Made by a program: the position numbers and the translations under genes. A DNA stretch of 29,177 nucleotides from Methanobacterium sp. (GTDB lineage Archaea; Methanobacteriota; Methanobacteria; Methanobacteriales; Methanobacteriaceae), in contig NZ_JACRGA010000018.1 in the NCBI RefSeq assembly GCF_016217785.1, positions 47,501-76,677 of the forward strand, written 5' to 3'. This document shows, in pieces, positions 11,855 to 22,704 of this stretch. The stretch's first letter is position 1, and every line of letters begins with the position of its first letter. A model generated the notes under the pieces. It searched no databases. It was not told where the DNA came from and worked only from the letters and a program-made list of their open reading frames with translations.

Positions 11855-12225
11855 CATTACCAAAGTTACCCAGTAGTGGCAATGGCAAAACTATTAAAAC
11901 CCTCATAACCAGCAGAAAACCATCCATATGCATAATGGGGCTTATTCTGAGGACAGTATCTCCTATGGAGTTCAAGTTTATTGTTCTGTTGATTATGTTT
12001 ATCAGTGACTTTCATAGCGGTGTAGCTGCCTGGGATAAGATTCCGTTATCACTGAACTTTTAGAACCATCAAAAATTGTGTTTGATTGGAAATTGCAACT
12101 TAAATTGTTCATAACCCCATATTTAATAGGTGAAATCGTTTGAATAACATGCATAATTAAATTAACTTCATGTTGTTGGCTTGCTAACAACAGTCATTCC
12201 CATATCAAATTCTGGTAACATCACT
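11855..12225 (-). pseudogene. Decayed, rearranged fragment of a giant surface protein C-terminal region
   Basis: On the minus strand this DNA matches two pieces of the intact gene at 12905-18334. Bases about 12060-12200 correspond to 13540-13665 of that gene: shared words include CATGCATAATTAAAT, ACAACAGTCATTCCCATA and, in translation, ISPIKYGVMNNL versus ISPIEYEVMYNL (residues about 1559-1605). Bases about 11855-11915 correspond to 13920-13955: GYEGFNSFAIAT versus GYEGVKSFAIAT (residues 1463-1474). Frameshifts and stops break the reading frame. In the intact gene the GYEG segment comes before the ISPIEY segment; here it comes after, so the relic is rearranged as well as degraded. Plus-strand open frames over the same bases are chance antisense frames. 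Confidence 0.72.
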
Positions 12226-12254
12226 CAGTTAACCTAGATTTATGATGTTTCCCT

Positions 12255-12869
12255 TTATTTAGCTTCTAAAATCAATTTATTTTCTTTTTCAATAACTTTG
12301 TATTTGGGGATTTTTTTAAAGTAATCTACAAGTGTATGATCCCGCATTTCCTCTACAAAATCCTTGTTGTGCAATGCCGTAGCATCATTTTGATTTATCT
12401 TTAAAATTTTATCAAAACATTGCATTGATTCATTATATCTGAAAAATTCGAATAATTTAACGCCTTTATTATTTAAAGCTGTGGTATCATTAGGGTTTAC
12501 TGCTAGAATTTTCTCATAAGGTTCTAATAATTTTTCTATTTTATTCCTTCCTTTTAGCATGGATCTAATCGCTGCAATGAACATTAGTGTGATTAATCCA
12601 GTTTCTATGTAGTATGCTATTTGATTTATGTCTTGAGAAAGTGGTTGAATGAAACCTAAAATCCATATTACCACCAAAAACATAATCACAATCAAGTAAA
12701 AGTTGTTATTAGAATATTCTTCCCTAAGATCGAATAAACCACCTATAATAACCATTAAAAAGGTTAATAGAAATGGAATGGAGTATAATGATGGATCTTT
12801 TAAATAAAATGGCATAGTTACAATTATCCCAAATATTCCAATCATTATCGCGTATAAACCACCTTTCAT
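12255..12869 (-). CDS. Membrane protein with TPR-like repeats
   Basis: About 204 residues. The first about 110 residues contain four hydrophobic segments: GGLYAIMIGIFGIIVTMPF, then IPFLLTFLMVIIGGLF, FYLIVIMFLVVIWILGFI and a segment around YYIETGLITLMFIAAI. The rest is cytosolic or external and has two TPR-like helical pairs, PYEKILAVNPNDTTALNNKG and CFDKILKINQNDATALHNKD. No enzymatic motif is visible. ATG 12869 is chosen over GTG 12878 because GAAGTGA stands five bases before the ATG. It lies 35 bases behind the giant surface protein on the same strand, so it is probably co-transcribed and could help its export or assembly, but that is inference from position. Confidence 0.75.
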   Translation of the reverse strand: MKGGLYAIMIGIFGIIVTMPFYLKDPSLYSIPFLLTFLMVIIGGLFDLREEYSNNNFYLIVIMFLVVIWILGFIQPLSQDINQIAYYIETGLITLMFIAAIRSMLKGRNKIEKLLEPYEKILAVNPNDTTALNNKGVKLFEFFRYNESMQCFDKILKINQNDATALHNKDFVEEMRDHTLVDYFKKIPKYKVIEKENKLILEAK

Positions 12870-12904
12870 AATTTTCACTTCTTTTATATCTCGTTTATTA
12901 AAGA

Positions 12905-15900
12905 TTAAACTATATTAGAAGAACCATGGATCTGTGTATACACTATTCTTCCGTTAACTTTAACTTCTACCACAGGATGTTGCCAGACCTGATTTATTTC
13001 ATTTTGTAGTGTACCTTGCAATATTGATACTCCCAATCCTATTGGTGCCATTATGTTACCTATTCGACTAAGTATATACCAATTACTTGCCTGAAGAATT
13101 GCAATTTGTTCAGAAGTAAGTCCTGCAGCGGCAAAAGCTTCATCAGGGCCAAAAGCACCAATTATCGCTGCTGCCGCAATTAGGTCCAAGTTATAAGCGG
13201 CTAAGGCACTCTTTATGTTGATGGTAATTTCAATCTTTGTGTTCATAATTCCTTGAATCATATTACACAACCCTACTATTTGATCACCACCCAAAAGTCC
13301 CAAACCATAACCAATAGCGAGATCGGTCTGAAGATCATGGAAACAGTAAGCACCGCAAAATCCATTAATCATGTTAATATCCCGTACAATACCCGTTTCC
13401 GGATCAACAACCATGAATTCATTAGTATATCCAGCAGCATTTGCTATAATATAACCATTCTGCTCAGACACATCTAAAGGAATGCCAATTAGGTACCGAT
13501 TACTGAGATCTACTATAACAGAACTTAAAGGTCCGGTGAAAACAGAGTTTGTTTGATAACTAAACAATAAATTATACATAACCTCATATTCAATGGGTGA
13601 AATTACAGAAGAACATGCATAATTAAATAACTTCATATTGTTTGCCTTGCCAACAACAGTCATTCCCATACCATGATCACATTCAAGTGTTAAATAAGTC
13701 TGGTAGGCATCATCACCCACTGAGACTGCGATTGGGTGTGTTCTGCTCCATGTGACATTATATTCAGATGCAAAGTTATCTGCAATCTGATCATGACAGT
13801 ATTCCACCAGTAAAGCTGTCAGGAAAGTACCGTAAGCTGCTTTCATCGCCCCTCTAGGATAAGTAGAATTCTGATTCAACCAATAAGTAAAAATATTAGT
13901 GGTTACGTCTGCTGTAGCTATTGCAAAGCTTTTCACACCCTCATAACCTGCAGGTTCAACGAAAATGCCGTTCATATATGTGATTTGATTGGTCCTGTGA
14001 ATATTATTTCCAGGAAATTTCAGATTTATCACATCAGTACTAGTTTCAGGATCAACCACAGTTATATTTTGACCAGCCATTCCAGGATAAACCAAATTAA
14101 CCGTGAGGTTGTCCACAAATTCCAGTCGGTGGTTCTGGACAAACTGGAGTTCGGTGTTGGTTAAACTGTATAGTGAAGTTAGATCATTCCAGAAACTCAC
14201 TGGGATCATACTCTGATTATTACCATATTGTAATATGTAATTATTTGCATATATAATTGCCCTGAAAACATCACCACGATAACTGTTCCTCCAAGTATTG
14301 TAAACTGGATTAACGTATCCTCTGCTACTGACTACAGTTCCGTTTATTATTATCTGCAGTTCACCGTAGAATACATGGGTGTTTTTCCAGAGGACACTGA
14401 GCCATGTCACAGAACTATTTAAAGGCACAGTATAGGTTAAGCTGATGGGTTGAAGGGTGGTACTGTTCAGTGCAGAGCTCGTAATGTGCAGTGTTGCCAC
14501 ACCTGGAGCAATAAACATCTGCCGGGACACGGTCTGACTATCCAGAGATGCATTAACTGTAACCGTCCGAGACGCTGTAGTGCCCATATTTAAGATAGCC
14601 ACAGCTTGTCCGTTAAATGTGAGTATTGGTGTGAGAATCGTCCCATAGCTTGTGCTGAAAGTGATGGGTATACCTTTTATAACATGTCCCAGAGATGAAG
14701 TATCCTGCCCCAGGTTATTATGGGTTAAATCAGCAGTTATGCTGGCATTTCCACCAGAATTAACAGTTGAAGTTGGATCAATACTCAGCATAAGCCAGGG
14801 ATTATAAACCACAAATCCATTAAAAACAATTTCATCTAAATTCACCGGATTGTCATTTGATCCCCACCAGTTGTTGGTTGCGTTTACATTTCCATTCGCA
14901 CTGATAAGTTCGTATTGATTGTTTGATGCTATTCTGTTAAAATTAATGTTAACAATTGATGAATTGACATACATTCCCACGATGCCTTGAGTTATTATGT
15001 TCCCGTAAACTGTGCAATTTCGACAGTATTTCATGTATAATCCATATATATTTCCAGGGATGAGGTTATTCTGAATTAGGGTGTTGTTTATATTTGAAAT
15101 AAAAATTCCAGGACCATCATTACTCATTATCAGGTTAGTGTGAACGATATTATTGTTTGAATCAAGGAGTTCTATGCCACAATAGCCATTAGAGGTGATT
15201 GTGTTCTCATAAATTACACAATTATCACTGTTACAAGTGCCCAACCCAATCATTTGATTACTGGTTATAATATTGAATATTATAACATTATTCTTAGTTT
15301 TGACAGTATTGGTAAGGATTCCAAAGTAATTGTTGGTTACAGTGTTATTAGTTATGGTGCAGTTTGAACATCCATTCAAAAGTAATCCAAAACTGTTCAC
15401 AGCTCCGGAAATAACAAAACTCTTAATCAGTGATCCACTACCTCTAATATTAATAGTGAAAACAGGATTGGAAGGATTCGCCGCCTGAACAGTAACATTA
15501 CCGTCTGAAATTATGGTGAGGTTTTTATTCACAGCAATGTTTTCAATGTATGTCCCATTTTCCACCAGAATAACATCCCCATCAACGGTTAATGTGTTAC
15601 TTATGGCTGCCTGTATGGTGTTAAATGATTTACGGAAGGCTTTAGAAACCGTCTGATTGTCCAAGGTTGATGTGATTGTTGTTGCGCTAGATGAGGGGTT
15701 AGATGTGAGAATGGCTACTGCTTTACCTCTTTTGGTAGTAATAGTAATATTAATGCTTCCAATTGTAGTTGTGAAATTCACTGGTATTCCATTGGGTATG
15801 GTACCTGAACTGGAGGTATCTTTTCCCTGGTTGTCATGGGTTAAATCAGCGGTAATTTCTGACTGGGATATGCTGTTTTTGGTTACATAGATAGTTGACC

Positions 15901-18334
15901 CGGTTAAGTTCAGCATTAGCCATGAAGTAGAATCAACTGTTCCTCCGGGCGTGTAGAGTGCACTTCCATAGTCTGATGAATTTCGAGGATCGTTGGTACC
16001 CCACCAGTTATTAATTGCATTAACTGTTCCATTGCCCACTTTATAAAATCCGTATTTACTGTTTCCAACAATTCTGTTGAAATTAATAGTGCAGGAGGAA
16101 TAGTAGACATATACTCCGTACTGATTCTCAATCAGGGTGTTCCCGATAATGGAATTACCAGTACTGTTATGAACATAGATTCCCCGCTGATTAGCTATTA
16201 AAGTGTTATTTTGAATCAGATTATTGTTTGAACTACCAGTTACACTCCCAGTGATACCAATATACATCCCATATTGATTACCCATTAAAACATTACTTTT
16301 GAGGGTGTTATTATTTGATCTTTCAAAACCAATCGCATAATTTGGGATGTTTAACAACTGATTATTCTGGATGGTGTTGTAATTACTGTTAGTGAAACGA
16401 ATGCCACGGGGATTATCTGATGCATCATTGTTCTTTAGAGTGTTATAACTTGAATCTGCAAATATAATCCCGGAATAAGTATTATTTTTCACGGTATTCC
16501 CTGACAGGAGATTATTTTTACTGTTATAGAGGTATATCCCATGTGAATTACCCATTATATTATTCCCAAGGAGATTACACCCTGAAGTTCCAGTTAAGTA
16601 AATCCCACTGGAATTAGTAGCTCCAGTAATGGTGAAACTCTGAATTGTGGTACCATTTCCCCGGTAATTCATGGAAAAAACAGGCTTCGAAGAATTCAAA
16701 GCCCTGATTATTATTTTAACACCAGCATCTGGTTTTATAGTCAATTTTTTATTAACCAGAACATTTTCGGTATAAATGGAGTCCCTTAAAATCAAACTAT
16801 CCCCATTTAGAGTGGTAGCATCGTTTATAGCTGCCTGTATAGTGCTGAATCTTTTAGCAGTTCGGCTATTCTTTACCGGATTTATAACCTCAACCCAGGG
16901 CTTCACATTCACGGCACTGGGAAGGACTTGATGGGTGTGATAACTGTTCAGGATCTTGCTGAAAGTGTAGACCATGTTTTGGTAACTAATTTTACCCAGT
17001 CCAATGAGTCCATATGGGGGTGCCTGGTGATTACTGTCCATATAGCTGTCAATACGTTGAGCAAAATCTATATAAGCCGCTAGACTCAAACTACCACTAC
17101 TCAATGATTCCTCACTAGAACTGGGGGCAGTGTCGTCTTCCAGTAGTATAGTGCTGTTATTGTTATTCTTTATTTGATTAGTGGCCTGCACCACTAAATG
17201 CAAAAATTGTCCGGTGTTGATGGTTTTCCCACCAACAACTACACTAGTTGGGAGGTTTTTATTGGTCTCTATATGGGTTTTCAGGTTAACCGAAGCAGCG
17301 GTAATCTGTGCAACCGTGAAAGTGGTGTATCCTATGGGGATGTTGGCTGCAGTCCATGGTTTCACATTTATGGCCAATGGCAAACTACCGTAAGTTTTGT
17401 AAACACTTAAGATGCGGCTGTAAAGGTAAACCTGGGATGAATAACTTATTTTCCCGGGGCCGATAAGTCCATATGGGGGTGCCTGATGGTTACTATTCAT
17501 ATGGCTGTTAATACGCTGGGCAAAGTCAAGGTAATTTGCTTTAGTCATGGTGCCGATGTTTAATTGTTCTTCCTGAGATCCGGGTATGCTATCACTTTGT
17601 ATTGCTATACGGGCGGCATTATTGTTGTTTATTTGGATGGTGGCTTGCACTGCTAGATGCAAGAACTGGGCGGTGTTTATGTTTACACCAGCAACAGTGA
17701 CTGTGTTGGGTAAACTTTTAGTGGATTCAATGGTATTTTTCAGTCCGTCGGCAGTAGTGACGATTTGGTTGGGGGTGAAGCTGAAGGATTGAGTTTCGGT
17801 TATGGGGATGTTTTGAGCAGACCATGCCTTGAGGTTAATGTTTGGAGGTATGCTGCCGTAATTTTTGTATATGGTTAGTATGCGACTGTAGAGGTATACT
17901 TGGGATGAGTAACTGATCTTACCCGGGCCAATGAGACCGTAGGGTGGTGCTTGGTGGTTGTCATCCATATGGGCATCGATTCGCCGGGCAAAGTCCAGGT
18001 AATCTGCTTTGGTCATGCTGCCACTGTTCAATTGTTCTTCCTGATATCCAGGTGCAGTATCACCTTGCATAGATATTGGGGTTTTATTGTTATTATTTAT
18101 CTGATTCGTGGCCTGCACTGCCAGATGAAGATACTGGGCTGTGTTAACGGTCCCACTCCCAATATTTACACTCCTGGGCAACGTTTTTGTCGTTTCTATT
18201 TGGTTTTTAACCGTAACTGAAGCAGATGCAATTTCATCTGTAGTAAAATTCGCTGGAGATGCTGCAGAGGCATTGCTAATGCTTAAAAAGAAAACCAATC
18301 CTGACAATATTATCAATAATAGAACTTTTCTCAT
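12905..18334 (-). CDS. Giant secreted pseudomurein-binding beta-helix surface protein
   Basis: An 1809-residue adhesin-like exoprotein. Residues 1-24 are a signal peptide (hydrophobic LLLIILSGLVFFLSIS ending NASA). Three units of about 145 residues (28-173, 185-328, 338-480) carry pseudomurein-binding-type repeats with YLHLAVQAT, YLDFARRI, HQAPPYGLIGPGKISY and VYLYSRIL. Then comes a twice-repeated module: a right-handed beta-helix (about 495-790 and 902-1165) opened by STIQAAIND-type sequence, with many GNTV/NNT rungs and closed by NNWWGTND/NNWWGSND, followed by an Ig-like domain (about 800-900 and 1185-1275; ITADLTHDNQGKDTSS). The last about 525 residues form an uncharacterised region with EYCHDQIADNF (C1513), RTHPI (H1533), GDDAY and LECDHGMGM (C1552). 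No membrane anchor follows, so attachment is probably through pseudomurein. ATG 18334 has GAGGTAG upstream. Confidence 0.85.
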   Translation of the reverse strand: MRKVLLLIILSGLVFFLSISNASAASPANFTTDEIASASVTVKNQIETTKTLPRSVNIGSGTVNTAQYLHLAVQATNQINNNNKTPISMQGDTAPGYQEEQLNSGSMTKADYLDFARRIDAHMDDNHQAPPYGLIGPGKISYSSQVYLYSRILTIYKNYGSIPPNINLKAWSAQNIPITETQSFSFTPNQIVTTADGLKNTIESTKSLPNTVTVAGVNINTAQFLHLAVQATIQINNNNAARIAIQSDSIPGSQEEQLNIGTMTKANYLDFAQRINSHMNSNHQAPPYGLIGPGKISYSSQVYLYSRILSVYKTYGSLPLAINVKPWTAANIPIGYTTFTVAQITAASVNLKTHIETNKNLPTSVVVGGKTINTGQFLHLVVQATNQIKNNNNSTILLEDDTAPSSSEESLSSGSLSLAAYIDFAQRIDSYMDSNHQAPPYGLIGLGKISYQNMVYTFSKILNSYHTHQVLPSAVNVKPWVEVINPVKNSRTAKRFSTIQAAINDATTLNGDSLILRDSIYTENVLVNKKLTIKPDAGVKIIIRALNSSKPVFSMNYRGNGTTIQSFTITGATNSSGIYLTGTSGCNLLGNNIMGNSHGIYLYNSKNNLLSGNTVKNNTYSGIIFADSSYNTLKNNDASDNPRGIRFTNSNYNTIQNNQLLNIPNYAIGFERSNNNTLKSNVLMGNQYGMYIGITGSVTGSSNNNLIQNNTLIANQRGIYVHNSTGNSIIGNTLIENQYGVYVYYSSCTINFNRIVGNSKYGFYKVGNGTVNAINNWWGTNDPRNSSDYGSALYTPGGTVDSTSWLMLNLTGSTIYVTKNSISQSEITADLTHDNQGKDTSSSGTIPNGIPVNFTTTIGSINITITTKRGKAVAILTSNPSSSATTITSTLDNQTVSKAFRKSFNTIQAAISNTLTVDGDVILVENGTYIENIAVNKNLTIISDGNVTVQAANPSNPVFTINIRGSGSLIKSFVISGAVNSFGLLLNGCSNCTITNNTVTNNYFGILTNTVKTKNNVIIFNIITSNQMIGLGTCNSDNCVIYENTITSNGYCGIELLDSNNNIVHTNLIMSNDGPGIFISNINNTLIQNNLIPGNIYGLYMKYCRNCTVYGNIITQGIVGMYVNSSIVNINFNRIASNNQYELISANGNVNATNNWWGSNDNPVNLDEIVFNGFVVYNPWLMLSIDPTSTVNSGGNASITADLTHNNLGQDTSSLGHVIKGIPITFSTSYGTILTPILTFNGQAVAILNMGTTASRTVTVNASLDSQTVSRQMFIAPGVATLHITSSALNSTTLQPISLTYTVPLNSSVTWLSVLWKNTHVFYGELQIIINGTVVSSRGYVNPVYNTWRNSYRGDVFRAIIYANNYILQYGNNQSMIPVSFWNDLTSLYSLTNTELQFVQNHRLEFVDNLTVNLVYPGMAGQNITVVDPETSTDVINLKFPGNNIHRTNQITYMNGIFVEPAGYEGVKSFAIATADVTTNIFTYWLNQNSTYPRGAMKAAYGTFLTALLVEYCHDQIADNFASEYNVTWSRTHPIAVSVGDDAYQTYLTLECDHGMGMTVVGKANNMKLFNYACSSVISPIEYEVMYNLLFSYQTNSVFTGPLSSVIVDLSNRYLIGIPLDVSEQNGYIIANAAGYTNEFMVVDPETGIVRDINMINGFCGAYCFHDLQTDLAIGYGLGLLGGDQIVGLCNMIQGIMNTKIEITINIKSALAAYNLDLIAAAAIIGAFGPDEAFAAAGLTSEQIAILQASNWYILSRIGNIMAPIGLGVSILQGTLQNEINQVWQHPVVEVKVNGRIVYTQIHGSSNIV
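16895..18253 (-). repeat. Three pseudomurein-binding repeat units in the giant protein
   Basis: Three homologous coding units of about 430 bases at about 17816-18253, 17351-17782 and 16895-17323. They share long near-identical words such as the codons for HQAPPYGLIG, present in all three. The first two are closest to each other (both have GKISYSSQVYLYSRIL); the third has diverged (GKISYQNMVYTFSKIL), suggesting successive duplication. Confidence 0.8.
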
Positions 18335-18339
18335 AATAC

Positions 18340-18383
18340 TACCTCGATATTTAGTATTACATTCTATTATATAATATTTTCTA
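18340..18383 (-). promoter_or_regulatory. Promoter and ribosome binding site of the giant surface protein
   Basis: On the minus strand, AAAATATTATATAATAG (about 18366-18382) has the look of an archaeal BRE plus TATA box. GAGGTA at 18345-18340 sits five bases before the ATG. A start site about 25 bases past the TATA box would leave a leader only slightly longer than the ribosome binding site. Confidence 0.55.
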
Positions 18384-18533
18384 TAAAATTAGTAATAATT
18401 AATTGGGGTGTAAAATGAGGGAAAATACAACAATTAATAATTTATTCAGAAACTAATCAAAATCTAAGATTGGATAAAAAATAGGTATAAGATACGATTA
18501 ATAAACAAAATTAAGTTTGTAAAGGGAGCATTG

Positions 18534-18547
18534 AAAATAAAAAAAGG
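18534..18547 (-). terminator. T-tract terminator after aminotransferase
   Basis: Read on the minus strand, CCTTTTTTTATTTT begins eight bases after the aminotransferase stop codon, a typical archaeal oligo-T terminator. The giant-protein promoter lies further downstream on the same strand. Confidence 0.55.
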
Positions 18548-18555
18548 TAATGAGA

Positions 18556-19701
<1,146 letters not shown>

Positions 19702-19769
19702 CTTTTTCAACTCCAATTTAAAAATATCCTCCAAAGTTTATTATGTATATAATGGGATATACCTTATAT
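19702..19769. promoter_or_regulatory. Compact divergent promoter, aminotransferase / mptE
   Basis: Only 68 bases separate the two preferred start codons. TATGTATATAATGG at about 19743-19756 is a good TATA-like element 15-25 bases before ATG 19770 of mptE, which implies transcription starting at or near the start codon. No Shine-Dalgarno site precedes mptE, while GGAGTTGA precedes the aminotransferase. Confidence 0.5.
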
Positions 19770-20513
19770 ATGGAACTGACCCTCTGGATGCAATGGTACC
19801 GGCTCATCCTGGAAGACTTCGGTTTCAAAAGAGAGGATGATGAACTCTCTGCAGAAACATTAAACAACATAATTGGGGATATAGGTGCCATTACGCCACA
19901 AGACATTGATATTAATGAAAAAGTGATTGTTTTTGGAGCGGGCCCATCTCTAAAGCCCAACCTGGCTGATTTGAAGCACGTGGATCTGGGTGAATTCACT
20001 CTCATAGCTGCTGACGGGGCAACCACTGCCCTTTTAGAAGAAGGCCTGGTACCAGATATCATAGTAACCGACCTGGATGGTCGAATGGATGACCTAATAA
20101 AAGCTAACCAGCAGGGGACATTGATGGTGGTCCATGCCCATGGAAACAACCCTGAACAAATAGAAAAATATACACCACAACTGGTCAATACACTGGGAAC
20201 CACCCAGAGCAAACCACTTGCCAGTGTCTACAACTTTGGGGGGTTCACCGATGGCGATCGTGCTGTTTTCCTGGCAATGGCTCTGGGAGCACGGATCATA
20301 GTATTATCCGGCATGGACTTCGGGAAAACAGTCACCCACTACTCCCGACCAGACCAGGAAGATGGTCCTGCAGATAAAATAAAGGAGAAAAAGCTCCAGT
20401 GGGCCAAAAAACTGGTGCAATGGGCAGTTATTAACTCAGATATTCAGTTTTTGAATATTTCTGGTGGGGAAAAAGTGGAAGGTGTGAAGGATGTGGATCC
20501 CAGGCATCTATAA
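19770..20513 (+). CDS. mptE: 6-hydroxymethyl-7,8-dihydropterin pyrophosphokinase MptE
   Basis: A DUF115-family protein of about 247 residues, recognised as the archaeal pyrophosphokinase that activates 6-hydroxymethyl-7,8-dihydropterin with ATP during tetrahydromethanopterin synthesis. Visible conserved segments are the opening MELTLWMQWYRLILEDFGF, VIVFGAGPSLKPNL, AADGATTALLEEG, PDIIVTDLDGR (metal/nucleotide-binding acidic residues), VHAHGNN, NFGGFTDGDRA and VLSGMDFG. Another in-frame ATG at 19743 would add nine residues, but those codons overlap the apparent TATA box and the family starts at the MELTLW position, so 19770 is chosen. It is a non-homologous replacement of bacterial FolK. Directly after the stop codon lies an 18-base tandem repeat. 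Confidence 0.9.
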   Translation: MELTLWMQWYRLILEDFGFKREDDELSAETLNNIIGDIGAITPQDIDINEKVIVFGAGPSLKPNLADLKHVDLGEFTLIAADGATTALLEEGLVPDIIVTDLDGRMDDLIKANQQGTLMVVHAHGNNPEQIEKYTPQLVNTLGTTQSKPLASVYNFGGFTDGDRAVFLAMALGARIIVLSGMDFGKTVTHYSRPDQEDGPADKIKEKKLQWAKKLVQWAVINSDIQFLNISGGEKVEGVKDVDPRHL

Positions 20514-20549
20514 ACATTGTTGACCCCGGGGACATTGTTGACCAAGGGG
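20514..20549 (+). repeat. 18-bp tandem repeat between mptE and orc1/cdc6
   Basis: Two adjacent 18-base units (20514-20531 and 20532-20549) share ACATTGTTGACC and end in GGGG, differing only at two bases (CC versus AA). They begin immediately after the mptE stop codon. They do not resemble the Origin Recognition Box sequences I know, although the G run is reminiscent. Confidence 0.85.
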
Positions 20550-20653
20550 AGTGCTACTTTAAACTTAATATTATTATTAAAATTAAAATTCAACCATAAT
20601 CGTGTGAAAGTTTGATTAAAAGGGAAATTCAAGTAATAAAATGGGGTAGAATC

Positions 20654-21820
<1,167 letters not shown>

Positions 21821-21829
<9 letters not shown>

Positions 21830-21880
21830 TTGTATATGAGTCTTGATTGATTGTATTTGAGTTTTGGATTGATTTTTGTT
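21821..21880 (+). repeat. 21-bp repeat spanning the cdc6 stop codon
   Basis: ATTGATTGTATATGAGT at 21825-21841 recurs as ATTGATTGTATTTGAGT at 21846-21862, with a third partial copy (TTGGATTGATTTTTG) near 21863-21877. The first copy includes the TGA stop codon at 21827-21829, so the gene's terminal codons have been copied into the 3' flank. Confidence 0.8.
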
Positions 21881-21904
21881 GGTAATGTTCTAAACTGATA
21901 AACA

Positions 21905-21935
21905 GGGGAGTCTGAGATTAACTTCAGACATCCCC
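21905..21935. terminator. Strong hairpin between convergent cdc6 and DUF4012 genes
   Basis: GGGGAGTCTGA (21905-21915) pairs with TCAGACATCCCC (21924-21935) with one bulged A, giving 11 base pairs and an eight-base loop. It is the strongest simple hairpin I saw in the window, lies between two convergent genes and could act on both strands. No long T tract follows on either side. Confidence 0.55.
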
Positions 21936-21996
21936 CTATGTACTGATTAAGAAGATGCCCTCTACTGAAATAAGATACCCTCTTTTAAATCCCTCT

Positions 21997-22704
21997 TTAA
22001 AATAGATTGTTTATTCCTTCATAGACCACAAACTGCTGGAAGACATCAGCGGGAATTACATATAGATGTCCCTGGGAATACTGGGCTGACACGGTTTCCA
22101 TGAGGGCTTTACGATTACCTGGATCCTGAACTGCAGTTTTAATACCTTCCATAAGGGACTGGACTGCACTACCTCTGGACACACCATTTTCATTTTGTTC
22201 TTCCCTCAGGAAATCTATAGAATTACCAGTCACCTGCCCCTGACCTGCCACATTAATGGGGCCAACGGCCTGTATAATAGCATCTATAGATTCGGGGGTA
22301 ACAATAATCACCAGATCAGTTTTTAAGCCAGTGTTATATTCAACAGTTTCCTGAGCTATTTTAGAACCTTTTTCTACATCAGAAGTCCATAAAGAGTCGT
22401 GTAAGTAGTATTTATTTATCCCATAACTTTTCATATCAGAAGTAGGGGATAAAGTGGGATGTGCCAGGCCTCCAGGATAAACAGGGGTCATATTAATCAC
22501 TTTCCCCCCATTAACATTCACCACAAATGCCATATCAACCGCCCCAACACCCGGTCTCTGTTCAGAGGTATCCACACATAAAAGTAACACATTGTAGTTT
22601 CCCTCAAATTTTTCCTTTCCCTGGGAATAATAATGAGATATAACGAATCCTGCACCTGCAATGAGGATTATTAATATAATTAGGGCAATTAATTTCTTTG
22701 ACAT
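21997..22704 (-). CDS. Membrane-anchored DUF4012 protein, LytR-CpsA-Psr-like
   Basis: A 235-residue protein with one N-terminal membrane segment (LIALIILIILIAGAGFVI, about 5-22) and an extracellular domain. The opening of that domain, YNVLLLCVDTSEQRPGVGAVDMAFVVNVNGG in pattern, followed by NMTPVYPGGLAHP, LLHDSLW-like HDSLWTSDVEKG and TDLVIIVTPESIDAII, fits the DUF4012 family as I remember it. Its order of hydrophobic strand, aspartate, variable loop, aspartate and second strand resembles LytR-CpsA-Psr proteins, which attach glycopolymers to bacterial cell walls. The arginine-rich phosphate-binding motif of true LCP enzymes is not evident, so the activity is uncertain. It is convergent with cdc6 and divergent from a large glycosyltransferase, a setting consistent with envelope work. 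Confidence 0.75.
   Translation of the reverse strand: MSKKLIALIILIILIAGAGFVISHYYSQGKEKFEGNYNVLLLCVDTSEQRPGVGAVDMAFVVNVNGGKVINMTPVYPGGLAHPTLSPTSDMKSYGINKYYLHDSLWTSDVEKGSKIAQETVEYNTGLKTDLVIIVTPESIDAIIQAVGPINVAGQGQVTGNSIDFLREEQNENGVSRGSAVQSLMEGIKTAVQDPGNRKALMETVSAQYSQGHLYVIPADVFQQFVVYEGINNLF

Noticed and set aside
11842..12063. 73-codon plus-strand open frame after the second radical SAM gene
   Set aside because: The same bases on the minus strand match the giant surface gene, so the plus-strand frame is antisense to a pseudogene. It has no good ribosome binding site.
12905..18334. CRISPR-like or satellite repeat from the many similar words in this region
   Set aside because: The repeats are in frame, diverged, and of protein-domain length (wall-binding units and beta-helix rungs), not short identical repeats with spacers.
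20514..20653. Replication origin just upstream of cdc6
   Set aside because: No recognisable origin boxes or long AT unwinding element were found in this short spacer; only an 18-bp doublet.
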